A stretch of DNA of 64,000 nt from Gloeomargarita lithophora Alchichica-D10 (lineage in GTDB: Bacteria > Cyanobacteriota > Cyanobacteriia > Gloeomargaritales > Gloeomargaritaceae), in the NCBI RefSeq assembly GCF_001870225.1, contig NZ_CP017675.1, forward strand, positions 895,660 through 959,659, read 5' to 3'. A model generated the notes under the pieces. The model was not told where the DNA came from, did no database searches, and saw only the letters and a list, made by a program, of their open reading frames with translations. Shown piece after piece: positions 16,185 through 25,330 of the stretch; the first letter of the stretch is position 1; each line of letters opens with the position of its first letter. The position numbers were made by a program, and so were the translations under genes.

Positions 16185-17207
16185 CTAACGACCGTCCCGC
16201 CGCGTCAAGGCACCGACTTTTTCCTGCAACCGTTGCACCACCCCTTGTTCCACCGCCTCGGTAGCCAAACGAATGGCATTAAACACCGAAGGGGCATGGG
16301 AACTGCCGTGGCCGATCACACAAACCCCCATTACCCCCAGCAGTAAAGCTCCCCCATGTTCCGCATCATCCAGGCGTTGTTTCACCCGCCGCAAATTGCC
16401 CCGCAGGAGCGGCACCCCCACTTGTCCACGCCAGCCCCGGGGCAGTTCATCCCGCAGGAGTTGCACAATTACCCGGCCAAAACCTTCCGCAAACTTGAGC
16501 AAAATATTCCCCACAAACCCGTCACACACCACCACATCGTAGGCACCGGAAATCACATCCCGACCCTCCGCATTGCCCACAAATTCGATCTGGGGATTTT
16601 GGGATAATAACTGATACGCCCGCACGGAAACATCATTACCTTTGGATGCTTCTTCACCGATATTCAGCAAACCCACCTTGGGAGAAGCAATCCCTAACAC
16701 ACATTGGCTATAGATCGAACCCATCAGGGCAAACTGATTGAGAAACTTCGGGCGGCAGTCCACATTCGCCCCCACATCTAACAACAACACCGATTTGTCC
16801 GGCAATAGGGTAGGTAAAGATACCCCAATCGCCGGTCGGTCAATCCCCGGCAAGCGCCCCAACTGCAATAGTGCCGCCGCCATCGCCGCCCCGGTGTGAC
16901 CCGCCGAATAGACCGCATCCGCCTGTCCATCCCGCACCAAATTCATCGCCACCGTGATCGAAGCATCCGGTTTGCGCCGCAGTGCCGTCAAAGGCTCTTC
17001 GCCCATGTCAATCACCTCCTGGGCAGGCACCAAAGTCATCCGGTGCTGGTGCAGTGACAACAGGGGCTGTAACCGGGCGGGGTCACCCACCAACAAAATA
17101 TCCGCTTCCAATTCCGCCTGAGCCCGCAATGCCCCCGTGACAATCTCCCCAGGAGCGTGGTCACCGCCCATCGCATCCACCGCAATTCGAGGCCGTTTTA
17201 CCGCCAT
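16185..17207 (-). CDS. plsX: Phosphate acyltransferase PlsX
   Basis: 340 residues. It converts acyl-ACP to acyl-phosphate for the PlsY acyltransferase in membrane lipid synthesis. Family hallmarks are RIAVDAMGGDHAP at the N-terminus, VYSAGHTGAAMAAAL, LLDVGANVDCRP and NIGEEASKGND. It is first in an operon with fabH, with a two-base gap. Confidence 0.96.
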   Translation of the reverse strand: MAVKRPRIAVDAMGGDHAPGEIVTGALRAQAELEADILLVGDPARLQPLLSLHQHRMTLVPAQEVIDMGEEPLTALRRKPDASITVAMNLVRDGQADAVYSAGHTGAAMAAALLQLGRLPGIDRPAIGVSLPTLLPDKSVLLLDVGANVDCRPKFLNQFALMGSIYSQCVLGIASPKVGLLNIGEEASKGNDVSVRAYQLLSQNPQIEFVGNAEGRDVISGAYDVVVCDGFVGNILLKFAEGFGRVIVQLLRDELPRGWRGQVGVPLLRGNLRRVKQRLDDAEHGGALLLGVMGVCVIGHGSSHAPSVFNAIRLATEAVEQGVVQRLQEKVGALTRRDGR

Positions 17208-17256
17208 GCTTTTATCAGAGGCACATCGGTTAAGTATTTTATCAGAATTCCCGCCC

Positions 17257-17967
17257 TCACCATACCCGCACCTGGGGCTGGCCGTCGGTCACCTCACCCA
17301 CCAACACCCGCCCCGCCAAACCCACAAACAAGCCATTTTCCAGCACGCCGGGAATATTATTGATGTGCATTTCCAGGCTGGCCGGGTCAGGAATTTCCGC
17401 AAATTTCACATCCACTACCATATTGCCCTGGTCGGTGATCACCGGCCCATCTTTTTTCACCGCCATGCGAATTTCTGGTTCCCCCCCCAACTGCTCTAAT
17501 GCCCGCATCACCGGCACTATCGCCAAGGGTAACACCTCCACCGGTACGGGGAATGTACTGCCCAAATGCGCCACCAATTTAGAGCCATCCACCACCACGA
17601 TAAATTCCTTCGCCAGCCCGTCCACAATTTTTTCCCGGGTGTGCGCCGCCCCACCGCCCTTGATCAAATTTTTCTGGGGGTCAACCTCGTCCGCCCCATC
17701 AATCGCCAAGTCAATCTCGCTCACCTCATCGAGGGTCGTCAGGGGAATCCCGGCTTGGCGTGCTAATACCATTGCCTGAAACGAGGTGGGAATCCCCCGC
17801 ACCTGCTGGAGTTCCCCCCGCTGGAGCCGCTCCCCCAAAAATTGGATCATAAAAGCGGCCGTGGAACCCGTCCCCAACCCCACCACCATGCCCGATTCCA
17901 CCCACTGCGCCGCCTGTTTCCCCACCGCCTGTTTCGCCTGCTTGACCAATTCCGGGGCTGTTGTCAT
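17257..17967 (-). CDS. rpiA: Ribose-5-phosphate isomerase A
   Basis: About 236 residues from ATG 17967 ([10 protein letters not shown]); a GTG at 17985 is in frame but adds only six residues. It interconverts ribose-5-P and ribulose-5-P in the Calvin and pentose phosphate cycles. The conserved [12 protein letters not shown] phosphate loop, AIDGADEVD with catalytic aspartates and [14 protein letters not shown] are intact. It lies 49 bases upstream of plsX on the same strand, so cotranscription is possible. Confidence 0.96.
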   Translation of the reverse strand: MTTAPELVKQAKQAVGKQAAQWVESGMVVGLGTGSTAAFMIQFLGERLQRGELQQVRGIPTSFQAMVLARQAGIPLTTLDEVSEIDLAIDGADEVDPQKNLIKGGGAAHTREKIVDGLAKEFIVVVDGSKLVAHLGSTFPVPVEVLPLAIVPVMRALEQLGGEPEIRMAVKKDGPVITDQGNMVVDVKFAEIPDPASLEMHINNIPGVLENGLFVGLAGRVLVGEVTDGQPQVRVW

Positions 17968-18501
17968 CACCCAAATCTCCACCACTGTACCTAAACTAAC
18001 CTAAAAACGCCCCGGTTAAAACCACCTCTCCACGCAACAAGGGTCTGGCTGTTACAGGAGCCAAACCCTCAGGGCGAAGTCAGCAATTGGTTTACGGCAA
18101 TAAGGGGTGCAGGTAAGGGATAAGAACCCCAACTCCGTCATCGCATTTCTGAATGGTAACTAGGTCAATTCAGACCTATTTTCAGGGTCTAACCTTAGAG
18201 TCAATCAAGAACTCAAAGCTAAATCACCCTCGTTATATTACCAAGACCAGAACCTTCTGAAAAACCCCACTGCACAGATAGTAATGCAGGGTTAAGCATA
18301 ATTCCTGACGGAAATCGGGTGGGATCTCGACCGGGGCATCAATGTCTTGATCCGGATTTTTAGGTGGTGTTCCTGCGATGCCTAACCTCAATATAAAAAA
18401 TCCTTTCTCCCTTAGCAACCCTTATTACATAATTGTGATAAGTCTTTGCAGATTGTGACTCAAGTATATTTGTTTAATGCCCGTGAACCCTTCGTTTTGA
18501 T
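17968..18501. other. Intergenic stretch without supported gene
   Basis: About 530 bases between divergent rpiA and the secreted protein at 18502. A 61-codon minus-strand ORF (18233-18418) has no recognisable content or ribosome site and is probably chance. The segment is locally AT-rich near 18.15-18.5 kb and must hold the promoters of both flanking genes, but I cannot assign them with confidence. Confidence 0.4.
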
Positions 18502-18954
18502 ATGCTGGAGGTAATGTTTGTGGTGATCCCCGTGTTACGTTGGTTGATTTTATGGGCGGCGGCGGTGGTGGTTTGGTGTAGCCAGACGGGGACTGCCCAG
18601 GCGCTAACGGAAGTGCGTTTATCCCAATTGACGGTGGGGGATTGTCCAGCGGCGTTGGCGGACGGAGCCGTAACCAGTGGGGGGAATACCCTGCCCGCCC
18701 GTTGTTACTGGGTGACGGGACAGGCGGAAAACCCCACCAACAAGACCGTTTACGATGCGGATGTGTTTGGCCGGGTTTATGATGCCAACGGCGAACCGGC
18801 TTTGCCCAAGCGGGGACGGGTGGGGACGATTGAGCAGATTCCGCCGGGGGTGAGCGAGTTTCATCTCCCTCTGATGGTACCGGCGGAGCAATCCCCACCG
18901 TTACAGTTGAGCCAATTTAAGGCGATGGGATTTAGTGCCAAGGTGCGGCGCTAA
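18502..18954 (+). CDS. Exported FxLYD-like hypothetical protein
   Basis: Up to 150 residues with a signal peptide (LRWLILWAAAVVVWCSQTGTAQA). The mature part contains CYWVTGQAENPTNKTVYDADVFGRVYDANGE and IPPGVSEFHLPL, the pattern of FxLYD/DUF3426-like beta-sandwich domains (a 'G-x-x-x-N-x-t-x-x-x-v-x-d-a-x-v' strand pair). The GGAGG at about 18507 sits too close to ATG 18514, so GTG 18520 or 18523 is the likely real start. Stand-alone transcription unit; role unknown. Confidence 0.65.
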   Translation: MLEVMFVVIPVLRWLILWAAAVVVWCSQTGTAQALTEVRLSQLTVGDCPAALADGAVTSGGNTLPARCYWVTGQAENPTNKTVYDADVFGRVYDANGEPALPKRGRVGTIEQIPPGVSEFHLPLMVPAEQSPPLQLSQFKAMGFSAKVRR

Positions 18955-18994
18955 GGAACTATTTTTCGATCAGAAATAAAAATTCATGGCTTGA

Positions 18995-19215
18995 TTGGGA
19001 AACATTTTGGAGCCATTCATTTGTCCATTTGATGCCGGCCATCAGGGCATCTCTATGGGCAATCCCACCCATTTGGCGTTAGCTTGCGTGCCGTAGGCAT
19101 ACAGAAATTCAGAAGAACCAAGGACGGGGTTTGCGCCCCTGCAACCGCTGTTCTCATAGCGTTAGCGATAGCGTGGCGTAGGCATTAGCGTGGCGTAGCC
19201 ATACCTAATTAGTTG
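18995..19215. repeat. Dispersed palindromic repeat cluster
   Basis: It begins with GGCATCTCTATGG, contains GTTAGCTTGCGTGCCGTAGGCATACAGAAATTC and the core GAACCAAGGACGGGG...GCGCCCCTGCAACCGCT, then short tandem units of GCGTTAGCGATAGCG and TAGCGTGGCGTAGGCAT. The same modules occur at 44190-44307 and 54617-54720. No ORF is supported in 18955-19341. Confidence 0.7.
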
Positions 19216-19341
19216 TTCTTCTTTTGAGGCGATAAACTTACGCCATTTTAGGATAGATTCACGGCCTTTTTGGGGTGCAATTATAGAGAACGTTATTCCC
19301 GTGTTATATTTGAAAAACCCAAATAGTACTCACTAAACGGC

Positions 19342-19791
19342 GTGAAATCCATCAGCGAAAATCGGGAAGCCCGTCATCTATACGAAATTCTGGAAACCTA
19401 TGAGTGTGGTATCGAACTCAAAGGTACGGAAGTCAAATCCGTGCGGGCCGGTAAAGTTAATTTACGAGATGGGTTTGCCCGCTTCAAAAATGGGGAATTG
19501 TATTTACTTAATGTGCATATCTCTCCCCACGAAACCGCCAGCACCTACTTTAACCACGACCCCCGCCGCTCCCGAAGGTTGCTCATGCATCGGGCGGAAC
19601 TACGAAAATTGGTGGGGAAAGTGAATCAGAAAGGTTTATCCCTCGTGCCCCTAAAAATGTACTTCAAGGGGGACTGGGTAAAAGTTCTGATTGGTTTGGG
19701 GCAAGGGAAAAAGTTGCACGATAAACGCCAAACCCTCAAGGAACGCCAGGAAAAGCGGGAAATGGAACGGGCGGTAAAGCACCAAGACTAG
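19342..19791 (+). CDS. smpB: SsrA-binding protein SmpB
   Basis: 149 residues starting at GTG. It delivers tmRNA to stalled ribosomes. [69 protein letters not shown] and the basic tail [19 protein letters not shown] are family hallmarks. Its RNA partner ssrA lies about 35 kb away in the same window. Confidence 0.97.
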   Translation: MKSISENREARHLYEILETYECGIELKGTEVKSVRAGKVNLRDGFARFKNGELYLLNVHISPHETASTYFNHDPRRSRRLLMHRAELRKLVGKVNQKGLSLVPLKMYFKGDWVKVLIGLGQGKKLHDKRQTLKERQEKREMERAVKHQD

Positions 19792-19817
19792 GGTTTTGGG
19801 GACTGATTGGCAAAATG

Positions 19818-19831
19818 GTTATTTACGATAC
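19818..19831 (+). promoter_or_regulatory. Possible NtcA-binding site upstream of amt
   Basis: GTT-N8-TAC matches the NtcA consensus GTA-N8-TAC with one mismatch. A TAATAA hexamer sits about 25 bases downstream, the usual spacing for an NtcA-activated -10. Ammonium transporters are classic NtcA targets, which makes the match more credible than the sequence alone would. Confidence 0.35.
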
Positions 19832-19995
19832 AAATTACACTTAACGTTCTATCCCCTAATAAAGGGATGACGTGATGACGCAAGCCGGTGTTCCGGTGTT
19901 GGATTTAGTCACTTTTTGGGGGACTTCGCCCAAGGGGTGATGAGGTTGGCATCGCTGGAATGGCCGGGATTATTTTTTTTGGAGGAGTGTCACCC

Positions 19996-21561
19996 ATGCC
20001 TATTGTCCAGATGAAACCCCGTCGTCGCTTTCGTCTCAGCCCGCGAAAGTTGCGTTTTACTGAATTCAAGATTCCCCACGCTTGGCTGACGCTGTTGGGG
20101 TATTTGTATCTCCCGCTGATGATTTTGGGTGTGGTGGCTTGGGGCACGATGGTGGCGGCGCAAACCCCCACGCCCAGCCCGATGGTGACTCCGGTTGCCC
20201 CGGAAATTGATGTGACCGTCATCAAGGAGACCATTACCACGGTGACGGATCAGGCCGCTGGCTTGAAGGTGGCGATCGATACGGTGTGGGTCTTGGTGGC
20301 CGCCTTTTTGGTGATTTTTATGAACGCCGGGTTTGCCATGGTGGAAGCCGGTTTTTGTCGTCAGAAGAATGCGGTGAATATTCTGTCCAAGAACTTGATC
20401 GTGTTTGCAATTAGTACGATTTCCTTTTGGATTTTTGGTTTTGCCCTAATGTTTGGCAATGGTACGCCGTTTGTGGGTTTGGATGGCTTTTTCCTGGCGG
20501 GGGCGGATAACAGTCCGGCCACGGGGGATGCCTATCAGGGTATTTTTGGTTCCCTGAGTTGGACTGGGGTGCCCCTATCGGTCAAGTTTCTGTTCCAAGC
20601 GGCTTTTGCTGGGACGGCGGCCACCATTGTCTCCGGGGCGGTAGCGGAACGGATTAAGTTCATTGACTTTTTGTTGTTTAGCTTTATCCTGGTGGGTCTG
20701 ATCTATGCCGTCGGTGGTCACTGGGTCTGGGGTGGCGGGTTTCTCGCCACGCTGGGATTCTGGGATTTTGCTGGTTCTACGGTGGTGCATTCGGTTGGCG
20801 GCTGGGCGGCACTGATGGGGGCGGCCTTTTTGGGTCCCCGGATCGGCAAGTACACGGAAAATGGCATCAATGCGATTCCCGGCCACAATTTGGGGTTTGC
20901 GACCTTGGGGTGTTTGATCCTCTGGTTGGGGTGGTTTGGGTTTAACCCCGGTTCTACAATGGCCGCTGACCCGGGGGCGATTGGGCATATTGCCTTGACC
21001 ACTAACTTGGCCGCTTCATCGGGGGCGATTGCCGCTACGGTAACCGCTTGGATTTTGTTTGGCAAGCCAGATTTATCCATGATTATCAATGGCATCCTGG
21101 CGGGGCTGGTGGGAATCACGGCGGCCTGTGCTTTTGTCAGCCAAGTTTCCGCCATTATCATCGGTCTGATCGCCGGGATTATCGTGGTGTTTGCCGTCTC
21201 CTTCTTCGACAAGATCAAAATTGATGACCCGGTGGGGGCGATTTCCGTCCACTTGGTCTGTGGGATTTGGGGCACTTTGGCGGTGGGGCTGTTTGCTGAT
21301 GGGGCGAAAGAAAGCGGTGGCTTGTACACGGCTGGCCCGGCGGCGGGTTTACTCCTGGGGGGTGGCATTGAGCAACTCTGGGCCCAATTCCTGGGGGTGA
21401 TCATCGTCGGTGGCTGGGTCGTGGTCGCCAGTGCGGTGACTTGGTTGATTCTGAAGGGGTTTTTCGGCCTGCGGGTACTCCCCGAAGAAGAACTCAAGGG
21501 CTTGGATATTGGGGAACACGCGATGGAAGCCTACCCTGGATTCCTGAAAGAGGACGTGTAG
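19996..21561 (+). CDS. amt: Ammonium transporter (Amt family)
   Basis: 521 residues from ATG 19996, preceded by GGAGGAG; the 19960 start lacks a ribosome site. After an unusually long N-terminal extension containing one hydrophobic segment (about residues 30-52, probably a signal) come eleven transmembrane helices with Amt signatures: [16 protein letters not shown]-like [59 protein letters not shown] and [16 protein letters not shown]. The two pore histidines are present in VVHSVGG and VHLVCG. Imports ammonium across the cytoplasmic membrane. Confidence 0.96.
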   Translation: MPIVQMKPRRRFRLSPRKLRFTEFKIPHAWLTLLGYLYLPLMILGVVAWGTMVAAQTPTPSPMVTPVAPEIDVTVIKETITTVTDQAAGLKVAIDTVWVLVAAFLVIFMNAGFAMVEAGFCRQKNAVNILSKNLIVFAISTISFWIFGFALMFGNGTPFVGLDGFFLAGADNSPATGDAYQGIFGSLSWTGVPLSVKFLFQAAFAGTAATIVSGAVAERIKFIDFLLFSFILVGLIYAVGGHWVWGGGFLATLGFWDFAGSTVVHSVGGWAALMGAAFLGPRIGKYTENGINAIPGHNLGFATLGCLILWLGWFGFNPGSTMAADPGAIGHIALTTNLAASSGAIAATVTAWILFGKPDLSMIINGILAGLVGITAACAFVSQVSAIIIGLIAGIIVVFAVSFFDKIKIDDPVGAISVHLVCGIWGTLAVGLFADGAKESGGLYTAGPAAGLLLGGGIEQLWAQFLGVIIVGGWVVVASAVTWLILKGFFGLRVLPEEELKGLDIGEHAMEAYPGFLKEDV

Positions 21562-21586
21562 AACCATTGCTTTCGCTTTGAAAAAG

Positions 21587-21630
21587 GGAGGTGTTAGGGG
21601 GGTGCCGCTCGTGGGGCATCTCCTTTTTTT
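21587..21630 (+). terminator. Rho-independent terminator of amt
   Basis: A stem GGAGGTG / CATCTCC (one G-T pair) closing a G-rich loop is followed by seven T residues, 26 bases after the amt stop. Confidence 0.75.
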
Positions 21631-21825
21631 GGGGAAATGCTCAGGATTTTGGGGCGGCAACCCCCCCATTGCCGCCGGTTAACCCTATAATTAAAACAAA
21701 CCGTGAAGAAACGTAAATTTTCCTTATAGGTGCGCTGACTCCTTGCGGGGGCTACAGTAGTAACTACAGGATAATTTGCTGGGCGGTTTTGGCCTACATT
21801 TTTAATCTCTGTTTGGAGAACAAAG

Positions 21826-22881
21826 ATGACCATTGCAATTGGACAGACCCAGGAGCGGGGCTTATTTGATGCCCTCGACGACTGGCTGAAACGGGATCGT
21901 TTTGTGTTTGTGGGCTGGTCGGGGCTGTTGCTATTCCCCTGTGCTTATTTGGCCTTGGGGGGTTGGCTGACTGGTACGACCTTTGTGACCTCTTGGTATA
22001 GCCACGGTTTGGCTTCTTCTTACCTGGAGGGGGCGAACTTTTTGACGGTGGCGGTGTCCACCCCGGCGGATGCCTTCGGCCATTCCCTGCTGTTTTTGTG
22101 GGGGCCGGAAGCGAATTGGGACTTTACCCGCTGGTGCCAAATCGGTGGCCTGTGGGCATTTGTGGCTTTGCACGGTGCCTTTGCGCTGATTGGCTTCTGC
22201 CTGCGCCAGTTGGAAATCGCCCGCTTGGTGGGGGTGCGTCCTTATAATGCGATTGCCTTCACCGGGCCGATTGCCGTGTTCGTGTCGGTATTTTTGCTGT
22301 ACCCCTTGGGACAATCCAGTTGGTTTTTTGCGCCTAGCTTCGGGGTGGCCGGGATTTTCCGCTTTATTTTGTTTTTCCAAGGCTTCCACAACTGGACGCT
22401 GAACCCCTTCCACATGATGGGGGTGGCCGGGATTCTGGGGGGTGCCTTGCTGTGCGCCATTCACGGGGCGACGGTGGAAAATACCCTGTACCAAGACGGG
22501 GAAGGCTCCAACACCTTCCGGGCGTTTGAGCCGACCCAATCCGAGGAAACCTACTCCATGGTGACCGCCAACCGGTTCTGGAGCCAAATTTTCGGGATTG
22601 CGTTTAGCAACAAACGCTGGTTGCACTTCTTTATGTTGTTTGTGCCGGTGACGGGGTTGTGGTTCTGCTCGATTGGGGTGGTGGGTCTGGCCTTGAACCT
22701 GCGGGCCTACGACTTTGTGTCCCAGGAACTGCGGGCCGCCGAAGACCCGGAATTTGAAACCTTCTATACCAAGAACATTCTGTTGAACGAAGGCATCCGC
22801 GCTTGGATGGCCACGATGGATCAGCCCCACGAAAACTTTGTCTTCCCCGAGGAGGTTTTGCCGCGTGGAAACGCTCTATAA
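21826..22881 (+). CDS. psbD: Photosystem II reaction centre protein D2
   Basis: 351 residues with five transmembrane helices. Typical N-terminus [30 protein letters not shown], chlorophyll- and iron-ligand histidines in [43 protein letters not shown] and [14 protein letters not shown], and C-terminus [10 protein letters not shown]. With D1 it binds P680, pheophytin, QA and the non-haem iron. It overlaps psbC by 17 bases, as in other cyanobacteria and plastids. The ATG has GGAGA upstream. Confidence 0.98.
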   Translation: MTIAIGQTQERGLFDALDDWLKRDRFVFVGWSGLLLFPCAYLALGGWLTGTTFVTSWYSHGLASSYLEGANFLTVAVSTPADAFGHSLLFLWGPEANWDFTRWCQIGGLWAFVALHGAFALIGFCLRQLEIARLVGVRPYNAIAFTGPIAVFVSVFLLYPLGQSSWFFAPSFGVAGIFRFILFFQGFHNWTLNPFHMMGVAGILGGALLCAIHGATVENTLYQDGEGSNTFRAFEPTQSEETYSMVTANRFWSQIFGIAFSNKRWLHFFMLFVPVTGLWFCSIGVVGLALNLRAYDFVSQELRAAEDPEFETFYTKNILLNEGIRAWMATMDQPHENFVFPEEVLPRGNAL

Positions 22882-24250
22882 CCCTGGTTTGGTGGTTGGC
22901 GGTCGGGATCAGGATTCCACCGGTTATGCCTGGTGGTCTGGCAACGCCCGCTTGATTGAATTGTCGGGTAAATTGTTGGGGGCGCACGTTGCCCATGCGG
23001 GTCTGATCGTGTTTTGGACGGGGGCGATGACCCTGTTCGAGGTGTCCCACTTCAACCCCAACCAACCCATGTACGAACAGGGATTGATCCTCCTGCCCCA
23101 CGTGGCCACCTTGGGCTACGGGGTCGGTGCGGGTGGCGAAGTGGTGGATATTACCCCCTTCTTTGTGACCGGGGTACTGCACCTGATTTCTTCGGCAGTG
23201 CTGGGTTTTGGCGGCTTATTCCATGCCCTGATTGGCCCGGATACCCTGGAGCAATCCTTCCCGTCTTTTGGCTACGACTGGCGGGACAAAAATAAAATGA
23301 CCACGATTCTGGGGATTCACCTAGTCCTGTTGGGGTTGGGTGCCCTCCTGCTGGTGGTGAAGGCCATGTTCCTGGGCGGGGTGTACGACACCTGGGCACC
23401 GGGGGGCGGCGATGTGCGGGTGATTACCAATCCCACCATTGACCCCAGGGTGATCTTTGGTTATGTGCTGAACTCGCCCTTTGGGGGTGCCGGTTCCTTC
23501 GCCGGGGTTGACAACCTGGAAGATGTGATTGGCGGCCACATTTGGGTCGGTTTTATCTGCATCTTTGGGGGGATTTGGCACATTCTCACCACCCCGTTTG
23601 CTTGGGCACGGCGCTCCTTGGTTTGGTCTGGGGAAGCCTACTTGTCCTACAGCTTGGGGGCGTTGTCCCTGATGGGCTTTATCGCCTCGTTTACGGTGTG
23701 GTACAACAACACGGTCTATCCCAGCGAATTTTACGGGCCGACCGGGCCGGAAGCCTCCCAAGCCCAGGCGATGACCTTCCTGGTGCGTGACCAAAAACTG
23801 GGAGCCAATATCGGTTCTGCCCAAGGGCCGACGGGTCTGGGTAAATACCTGATGCGCTCGCCCTCCGGGGAAATCATTTTTGGTGGGGAAACCATGCGGT
23901 TCTGGGATTTCCGGGGTCCTTGGTTGGAGCCTCTGCGCGGACCCAACGGCTTGGATTTGAGCAAGCTGAAAAATGACATTCAACCCTGGCAAGAGCGGCG
24001 GGCGGCGGAATACATGACCCATGCCCCCCTGGGTTCGATCAACTCCGTGGGCGGGGTGGCGACGGAAATCAACTCGGTGAACTATGTGTCTCCCCGGGCG
24101 TGGTTGGCCGCTTCCCACTTCATCCTGGGCTTTTTCCTGTTGATCGGGCACCTGTGGCACGCCGGTCGCGCCCGGGCTGCCGTGGCGGGCTTTGAAAAAG
24201 GCATTGACCGCGAGTCCGAGCCGGTGATGTCTATGCCCAGTCTGGACTAA
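22865..24250 (+). CDS. psbC: Photosystem II CP43 antenna protein
   Basis: 461 residues. The GTG at 22865 ([15 protein letters not shown]) inside the psbD end is the conserved psbC start; a start at 22838 would add nine residues not found in the family. Six transmembrane helices with paired histidines ([37 protein letters not shown]) bind chlorophyll, and the large lumenal loop includes [26 protein letters not shown] with the arginine and glutamate that approach the Mn cluster. Confidence 0.98.
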   Translation: METLYNPGLVVGGRDQDSTGYAWWSGNARLIELSGKLLGAHVAHAGLIVFWTGAMTLFEVSHFNPNQPMYEQGLILLPHVATLGYGVGAGGEVVDITPFFVTGVLHLISSAVLGFGGLFHALIGPDTLEQSFPSFGYDWRDKNKMTTILGIHLVLLGLGALLLVVKAMFLGGVYDTWAPGGGDVRVITNPTIDPRVIFGYVLNSPFGGAGSFAGVDNLEDVIGGHIWVGFICIFGGIWHILTTPFAWARRSLVWSGEAYLSYSLGALSLMGFIASFTVWYNNTVYPSEFYGPTGPEASQAQAMTFLVRDQKLGANIGSAQGPTGLGKYLMRSPSGEIIFGGETMRFWDFRGPWLEPLRGPNGLDLSKLKNDIQPWQERRAAEYMTHAPLGSINSVGGVATEINSVNYVSPRAWLAASHFILGFFLLIGHLWHAGRARAAVAGFEKGIDRESEPVMSMPSLD

Positions 24251-24274
24251 GGAGTTTATCCCCAAACCAACGCT

Positions 24275-24309
24275 AAACCCCTGGGAGCGATCCTGGGGGT
24301 TTGGTTTTA
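24275..24309 (+). terminator. Rho-independent terminator of psbD-psbC
   Basis: AAACCCC-GGGA stems with TCC-GGGGGTTT around a short GCGA loop, followed by GGTTTT, 24 bases after the psbC stop. Confidence 0.8.
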
Positions 24310-24397
24310 TGCCAAGCTCATGCGATACAATAAAATTATTGAACCAAAGTCGGTCTAATTCCGTATAAAGTCTTAGACATTTTTTGTGGGAGAAACC

Positions 24398-24715
24398 ATG
24401 ATGCCATTAAAAATCACCTTGACCTTGGGTCTGATGCTAACCATGGCCGCTCCGGTCATGGCACAGGCCAGTAATTTGCTCACCCCCCGGCGCCAAGATG
24501 AATACCAAGGGCCGGCGGCGGAACCCACCTCGGCGGCGATTAACATGATGGAATTTATCAACAATGCTTCATTCAAGGCCAATACCCGCAGTACTTCCGA
24601 ATTTTTTGAAGACAGTCAAGGCGGCATTTCCAAAGCGGCGGAGGCATTTCGGGCGAAGCAACGACAATTGCTCAACACCCCAGAAACCACCGTTGAGGTC
24701 AAACCCGTTCCCTAA
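24398..24715 (+). CDS. Small exported hypothetical protein
   Basis: 105 residues from the ATG pair at 24398. A signal peptide (KITLTLGLMLTMAAPVMAQA) precedes a short polar mature chain of about 80 residues with a helical middle (SAAINMMEFINNASFKANTRS) and C-terminal AAEAFRAKQRQLLNTPE. GGGAGAAACC upstream serves as ribosome site. I do not recognise the family; it looks like a periplasmic or lumenal small protein. Confidence 0.65.
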   Translation: MMPLKITLTLGLMLTMAAPVMAQASNLLTPRRQDEYQGPAAEPTSAAINMMEFINNASFKANTRSTSEFFEDSQGGISKAAEAFRAKQRQLLNTPETTVEVKPVP

Positions 24716-24733
24716 GGCTTTGTCCCGCTGGCC

Positions 24734-25291
24734 ATGAAACCCACCTATCAGCCTGAGGAAGTCCAAGGGATTTTGCAATGGGCGATTGCCCATCAGGTGC
24801 GCCAGGGGGAACCGGCGGACACTCTGAGCCAGGCGCAACTCCAGGAGATCGCCCAGGAATTGGGGATTCCCCCGGATGATTTGGCCTTGGCGGAACAGGC
24901 GTGGCGGCAGGAGCAATCGTTGCAGTTCCAGCGGGGGGAGTTTCACCGTTGGCGCTGGCGGTTGTGGCAAGAACATCTGGTGCGTTCGGTGCTGGTAACT
25001 ACTTTGGTCACCACGCCTTTTTTTCTCTGGGATTGGATGCGGGATGGCCGGGTGCTGGTCTGGACGAGCCAGGGGTTAGCTTGGCCCTATTATCTGCCGG
25101 TATTGGTGGCCACACCCCTGGGGTTGTTGGTGCTGTGGCATCTGGGGCAAACCCTCCAACGGGAGGGGTCAGCCTACGAGCGAGATTGGCAAGCGTGGCA
25201 GAGGCACCAACGTTTTCAGCAAATCCAGCAAAAAGCCGTGCGGAAGCTCTCCGGGGTCGTCACCTGGCTGGAACGGCTGTTGGGAGATTAG
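24734..25291 (+). CDS. 2TM-domain protein
   Basis: 185 residues: an N-terminal helical segment (SQAQLQEIAQELGIPPDDLALAEQAW, a SHOCT/DUF1707-like 'sequence-dependent helix' pattern), two hydrophobic helices (about 80-97 and 115-137) joined by a short loop, and a basic amphipathic C-terminal part (WQAWQRHQRFQQIQQKAVRKL). This is the layout of the 2TM domain family, which often accompanies sensor kinases. It lies 18 bases after the exported protein and just before glyS; function unknown. Confidence 0.65.
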   Translation: MKPTYQPEEVQGILQWAIAHQVRQGEPADTLSQAQLQEIAQELGIPPDDLALAEQAWRQEQSLQFQRGEFHRWRWRLWQEHLVRSVLVTTLVTTPFFLWDWMRDGRVLVWTSQGLAWPYYLPVLVATPLGLLVLWHLGQTLQREGSAYERDWQAWQRHQRFQQIQQKAVRKLSGVVTWLERLLGD

Positions 25292-25330
25292 CACCTTGGG
25301 GTACACTAGGGGTCGGACGCTGGGCAAACG

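Noticed and set aside
18233-18418. 61-codon minus-strand ORF between rpiA and the FxLYD-like gene
   Set aside because: No ribosome site, no recognisable motif, and no neighbouring gene on that strand to support it.
21931-22830. 299-codon minus-strand ORF opposite psbD
   Set aside because: Antisense shadow of psbD; no ribosome site or recognisable domain.
23321-24265. Long antisense ORF opposite psbC (314 codons)
   Set aside because: It is the shadow of a GC-rich conserved gene; its translation is His/Pro/Gly-rich without any family feature.
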